This document shows, piece by piece, positions 61,341 to 64,000 of a stretch of 64,000 nucleotides of DNA. Every line of letters starts with the position of its first letter. Position 1 is the stretch's first letter. A model generated the notes under the pieces. It ran no database searches. It saw only the letters and a program-made list of their open reading frames with translations, and was not told where the DNA came from. Source of the stretch: Isotricha intestinalis (taxonomy: Eukaryota; Ciliophora; Litostomatea; Vestibuliferida; Isotrichidae); NCBI GenBank assembly GCA_023807065.1, contig JAJJLU010000370.1, forward strand, positions 1 through 64,000. The letters are read 5' to 3'. A program made the position numbers and the translations under genes.

Positions 61341-62288
61341 ATGGGAAATTCTGTAAAATGTAATTGTTTAGAAAATAATATAAAAGATAAACAAGGAGGA
61401 AATTTATGTTTAGATGATTTAAATACCGAAAAAGGAAAAATCCAATATAAAACTAATGATTTTAATAACAACAATTCTAAGAATTCAAATATATTAAAAG
61501 AAAATCTTCAAAATGTTAAAGAAAATAAAAATGTGAATATTAATTTAATTAAAAAAAAGTCTTCTTCATCTTCTCATGAAAAGAATGAAGTAACTCAAAG
61601 CAATAATTTTATTATTAAAAATAAAATGAATGAAGAATCTTTTGTAAATCAAAAGGAAAAAAAAGATGAAGATTCAACAAATATTATAATATGTAAAGAT
61701 AAAGAAAATAAAAATGGAAAAAAAATTGACAACGATAATCAAGAAATTCAAAAGAAAGAAGATAAAAAAAGTGAAGAAAAAATAAAGAAAAAAATTGAAA
61801 AATCAAAATTTGCTAAAACAATTATAATATGTGGTCCAATAGAATCAGGAAAAACATCTTTTTCAATGAGATATTGTAATAATAAATTTGATAATTGTTA
61901 TATTCCTTCTTTTATGAATGAAGTTTCTTCTAAACAACTTATATTAAATCAAGGAGAAAAAAGATTGCAATTAAAATTTATTGTAACTAATAATATTAAT
62001 GATATAGATGATGTTGATTGTTATTTTGTAATATATGATTTAAATTCTAATAAATCTTATTTTGATGCTAAAAAATTAATTGAAGATAATTTATTAACTG
62101 AAAAAATTGCTATTTTTTTCATTGGAAATAAAAGCGATTTAAAATGTGTTGTTAATAAAAAAGAGGTTGATGATTTTTGCATAAAAAATAATTTATATAA
62201 TTATAATATTTCAGTTAAAAATAATATTGGAATTTCAACTTTAATGAAAACATTTTCAGATTTATTTAATTTTGAAGATGATAATTGA
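61341..62288 (+). CDS. N-acylated Ras-like pseudo-GTPase (315 aa)
   Basis: The N-terminus MGNSVKCNC is a good myristoylation and palmitoylation signal. Residues 20-155 are Lys/Asn-rich. A Ras-type domain follows: P-loop GPIESGKTS (165-173), strand 5 IFFIGNKSD (263-266, the base-recognition motif), and SVKNNIG in place of the SAK loop. Switch II (DxxGQ) is missing: the segment after strand 3 reads KFIVTNNINDIDDVDCYFV. GTP may bind but hydrolysis is unlikely. It may be a signalling scaffold. It ends in TGA. Confidence 0.72.
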   Translation: MGNSVKCNCLENNIKDKQGGNLCLDDLNTEKGKIQYKTNDFNNNNSKNSNILKENLQNVKENKNVNINLIKKKSSSSSHEKNEVTQSNNFIIKNKMNEESFVNQKEKKDEDSTNIIICKDKENKNGKKIDNDNQEIQKKEDKKSEEKIKKKIEKSKFAKTIIICGPIESGKTSFSMRYCNNKFDNCYIPSFMNEVSSKQLILNQGEKRLQLKFIVTNNINDIDDVDCYFVIYDLNSNKSYFDAKKLIEDNLLTEKIAIFFIGNKSDLKCVVNKKEVDDFCIKNNLYNYNISVKNNIGISTLMKTFSDLFNFEDDN

Positions 62289-62509
62289 ATATGTTTTAAT
62301 GTCTTTACAATTGTTATCATATTATATGAATTTATAAATAACGATAAATTTTTGTATCTTTTATATTTAGTTTTTTTAAAAATGACAAGTCAGATAGATA
62401 TTTATAAAGTAATATATATGTTAAATAAATTATAAATAAAAGAGTGTTTATTGAAAAAATAAATCAACTTATAAAAAAATATTAAAATTAATTATAATTA
62501 AATAATAAT

Positions 62510-64000
62510 ATGAAAAATAAAATTTTCAAAGGTTTAAACATTTTAAAAAATCAAATAAACACAGTAGCAACAAATGCAGCAAATTTAATTGATGATAACT
62601 TAAATCAAAATATTTCAAACATAATATCATATCTTCAATCTAACAAAAATAAAATATCAAATAATTATTATTCAGAGAATTTAAAAAAATTAAACACTTA
62701 TTACACAACATCTCATTTAGATTCTAACCCAATATTATATATAGCAGTAGTATCATTTCATCAAAAAAAAGGTTCAATAGTAGAATTTACATATCCAGAA
62801 AAAGATGATTTATTAATAAATGAAAATATAAAAAATTATCTTAAATCACTTTCAGTTTCTGAAGGAGATACCCCATCATCAATAATAGATAATATAAATA
62901 ATCAATTAACATATTTATGTTTACCTGATGGTTCTCATTCTTCAGAAACTGATAGTCAATTTTTTTTAATTCAAAATTTTTCTCAAATATTATATGGTAT
63001 AAGTTGTTATAGACAATTACAAGTAACTAATGCAATGAAAGAAGATGATATTGAAAATACAAGAGATTGTGTTCAAAAAGCAATGTGTATTGTTTCTAAA
63101 ATTCCTTTATTTGGACCTATGTCTTCTAAATTAAGTGTTACAATGAGTGCTTATTTTAATCAAAATTCTCTGAAAGATAAAGCTATTATAAAAGAATTAT
63201 ATTGTAATTATGAAACTGGGAGATTTAAAACCATCAATGTTAATGAAATATTAGATTCTTTTTCTTTAAGAAGATTAATTTCTATGACTAAAGAAAAAAT
63301 ATTCGAATTAATGAAGTTAATATTATTAGAAGGAAAAATTTTGGTTTTTTCACATTTAGCTCATAATGTTTGTTCTTTTATTTTTTCTTTTTTATCAATT
63401 TTCCCTTGTAACGCTTTTTTCAATTTAGATTCAGAATTTGGGGGAAATGCAAAAAATTATTTTGAATGTTATAAAAAATTTGGATTTCCAATTAAATTTT
63501 TTAATAAAAATTCTAAATTATATTCTTTATTAACTTTATATGATGTAGAAAAAGTTGAAGGAAAAGAAATAAATTCTTTTTTAATTGGTACTACAAATCA
63601 ATTACTATTAAATTATAATAAATTACAATATGATTGTATAATAAATTTAGATGAAGGTAAGATAACATATAATCAAAAATTAAATCAAAATTTAATAAAA
63701 AATTCTAAAAATGAGAAAAATATATTTAAACAAATATCAACTATTTGTCAATTTAAAAAAAATGAAAAAATAGTTTCAGATAATTGGATGATTAATAATT
63801 CTTCCGAAAATTCAAGTACACCTCAATTAATTTCATTTGAAGGAAGTGATGATTATTTAAGAAAAATATTTATAGAATATTTAACAAATTTTTTATGTGA
63901 TATTGCATTAATAACTCATATATCAAATGAATTATCATTAGATAACGAAACAAAATCTACTCAAATAAAAAAAATATTATCAAATCACAATTCAACATTT
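62510..64000 (+). CDS. AVL9: AVL9-like (DENN-related) traffic protein, 5' 497 codons, continues beyond window
   Basis: The frame opens at ATG 62510 and is still open at base 64000. After an N-terminal region of about 75 residues, the Avl9/DENND6 signature appears: ILYIAVVSFHQKKGSIVEFTYP, LTYLCLPDGSHSSETDSQFF, LYGISCYRQL, VQKAMCIVSKIPLFGPMSSKL, AYFNQ, IIKELY. FELMKLILLEGKILVFSH then follows, matching the central DENN segment. Yeast Avl9 acts in late secretory transport at the Golgi. The C-terminal part is missing. No in-frame stop was seen. Confidence 0.85.
   Translation, partial: MKNKIFKGLNILKNQINTVATNAANLIDDNLNQNISNIISYLQSNKNKISNNYYSENLKKLNTYYTTSHLDSNPILYIAVVSFHQKKGSIVEFTYPEKDDLLINENIKNYLKSLSVSEGDTPSSIIDNINNQLTYLCLPDGSHSSETDSQFFLIQNFSQILYGISCYRQLQVTNAMKEDDIENTRDCVQKAMCIVSKIPLFGPMSSKLSVTMSAYFNQNSLKDKAIIKELYCNYETGRFKTINVNEILDSFSLRRLISMTKEKIFELMKLILLEGKILVFSHLAHNVCSFIFSFLSIFPCNAFFNLDSEFGGNAKNYFECYKKFGFPIKFFNKNSKLYSLLTLYDVEKVEGKEINSFLIGTTNQLLLNYNKLQYDCIINLDEGKITYNQKLNQNLIKNSKNEKNIFKQISTICQFKKNEKIVSDNWMINNSSENSSTPQLISFEGSDDYLRKIFIEYLTNFLCDIALITHISNELSLDNETKSTQIKKILSNHNSTF

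Noticed and set aside
1..64000. Ciliate code with TAA/TAG read as Gln or TGA as Trp/Cys
   Set aside because: Gln is encoded by CAA and Trp by TGG throughout, long frames have no internal stops, and all three stop codons end genes (for example TGA at 11676, 56203 and 62286).
1..64000. tRNA or rRNA genes, telomere repeats, transposons
   Set aside because: No GC-rich cloverleaf-like segment, no telomeric hexamer or octamer arrays at the ends, and no transposase or reverse-transcriptase motifs were seen.

Overview
The window is nuclear DNA from a unicellular eukaryote with an extremely AT-rich genome. It holds 41 protein-coding genes or gene fragments on both strands, with no operon-like layout. 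Proteins are rich in Asn, Lys and Ile. TAA, TAG and TGA all end genes, and none occurs inside the long reading frames, so the standard code applies. Eight introns can be placed by restoring frame: 25, 26 (four times), 31, 32 and 48 bases. All run GTA...TAG and most contain no C. Tiny introns, a SAS6-like protein, a large protein kinase G with stacked cyclic-nucleotide folds and many coiled-coil or Asn-rich proteins suggest a ciliate or other alveolate that keeps the standard code. That placement is inference. No telomere, rRNA, tRNA, transposon, CRISPR array or viral gene was seen.

Layout. 1-9.2 kb: mostly minus-strand genes of unknown function, including a kinesin-like protein with a ruined nucleotide loop and a possibly frameshifted gene running off the left edge. 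9.3-18.9 kb: proteasome alpha-6 (PSMA1 type), a Mis18-like zinc protein, a TRIM37-like RING/B-box/MATH protein, a repeat-bearing membrane protein and a DHHC palmitoyltransferase. 19.8-31.5 kb: a tandem CCCH RNA-binding protein, a coiled-coil protein, a possible Sec16-like protein, a Rab GTPase, a WDR62/MAPKBP1-like WD40 protein and a small CaaX-tailed protein. 32-44 kb: a long coiled coil, a PPC-domain protein, a PP4R1-like HEAT protein, exportin-2 (CSE1) and the ER-fusion GTPase Sey1/RHD3. 44-54 kb: a secreted Cys-repeat protein, a coiled coil, a cyclin-like protein, an acylated protein kinase G, ribosomal protein eL22, an Ero1-like protein without its catalytic cysteines and an EF-hand-like protein. 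54-64 kb: an FCP1/SCP-type phosphatase, a TPR protein, SAS6-like, the oligosaccharyltransferase subunit DAD1/OST2, a coiled coil, an acylated pseudo-GTPase and an AVL9-like protein cut by the right edge.

Two themes recur, though the genes are not organised as units. One is the secretory pathway: Sey1, DAD1, Rab, AVL9-like, DHHC, Ero1-like and perhaps Sec16-like. The other is the centriole, spindle or kinetochore: SAS6-like, TRIM37-like, WDR62-like, Mis18-like, a cyclin and several coiled coils. Many divergent pairs share only about 70 bases, so compact bidirectional promoters are likely. Several GTG/TTG-type starts suggested by raw frames are artefacts; true starts were placed at ATG, upstream across introns where needed.
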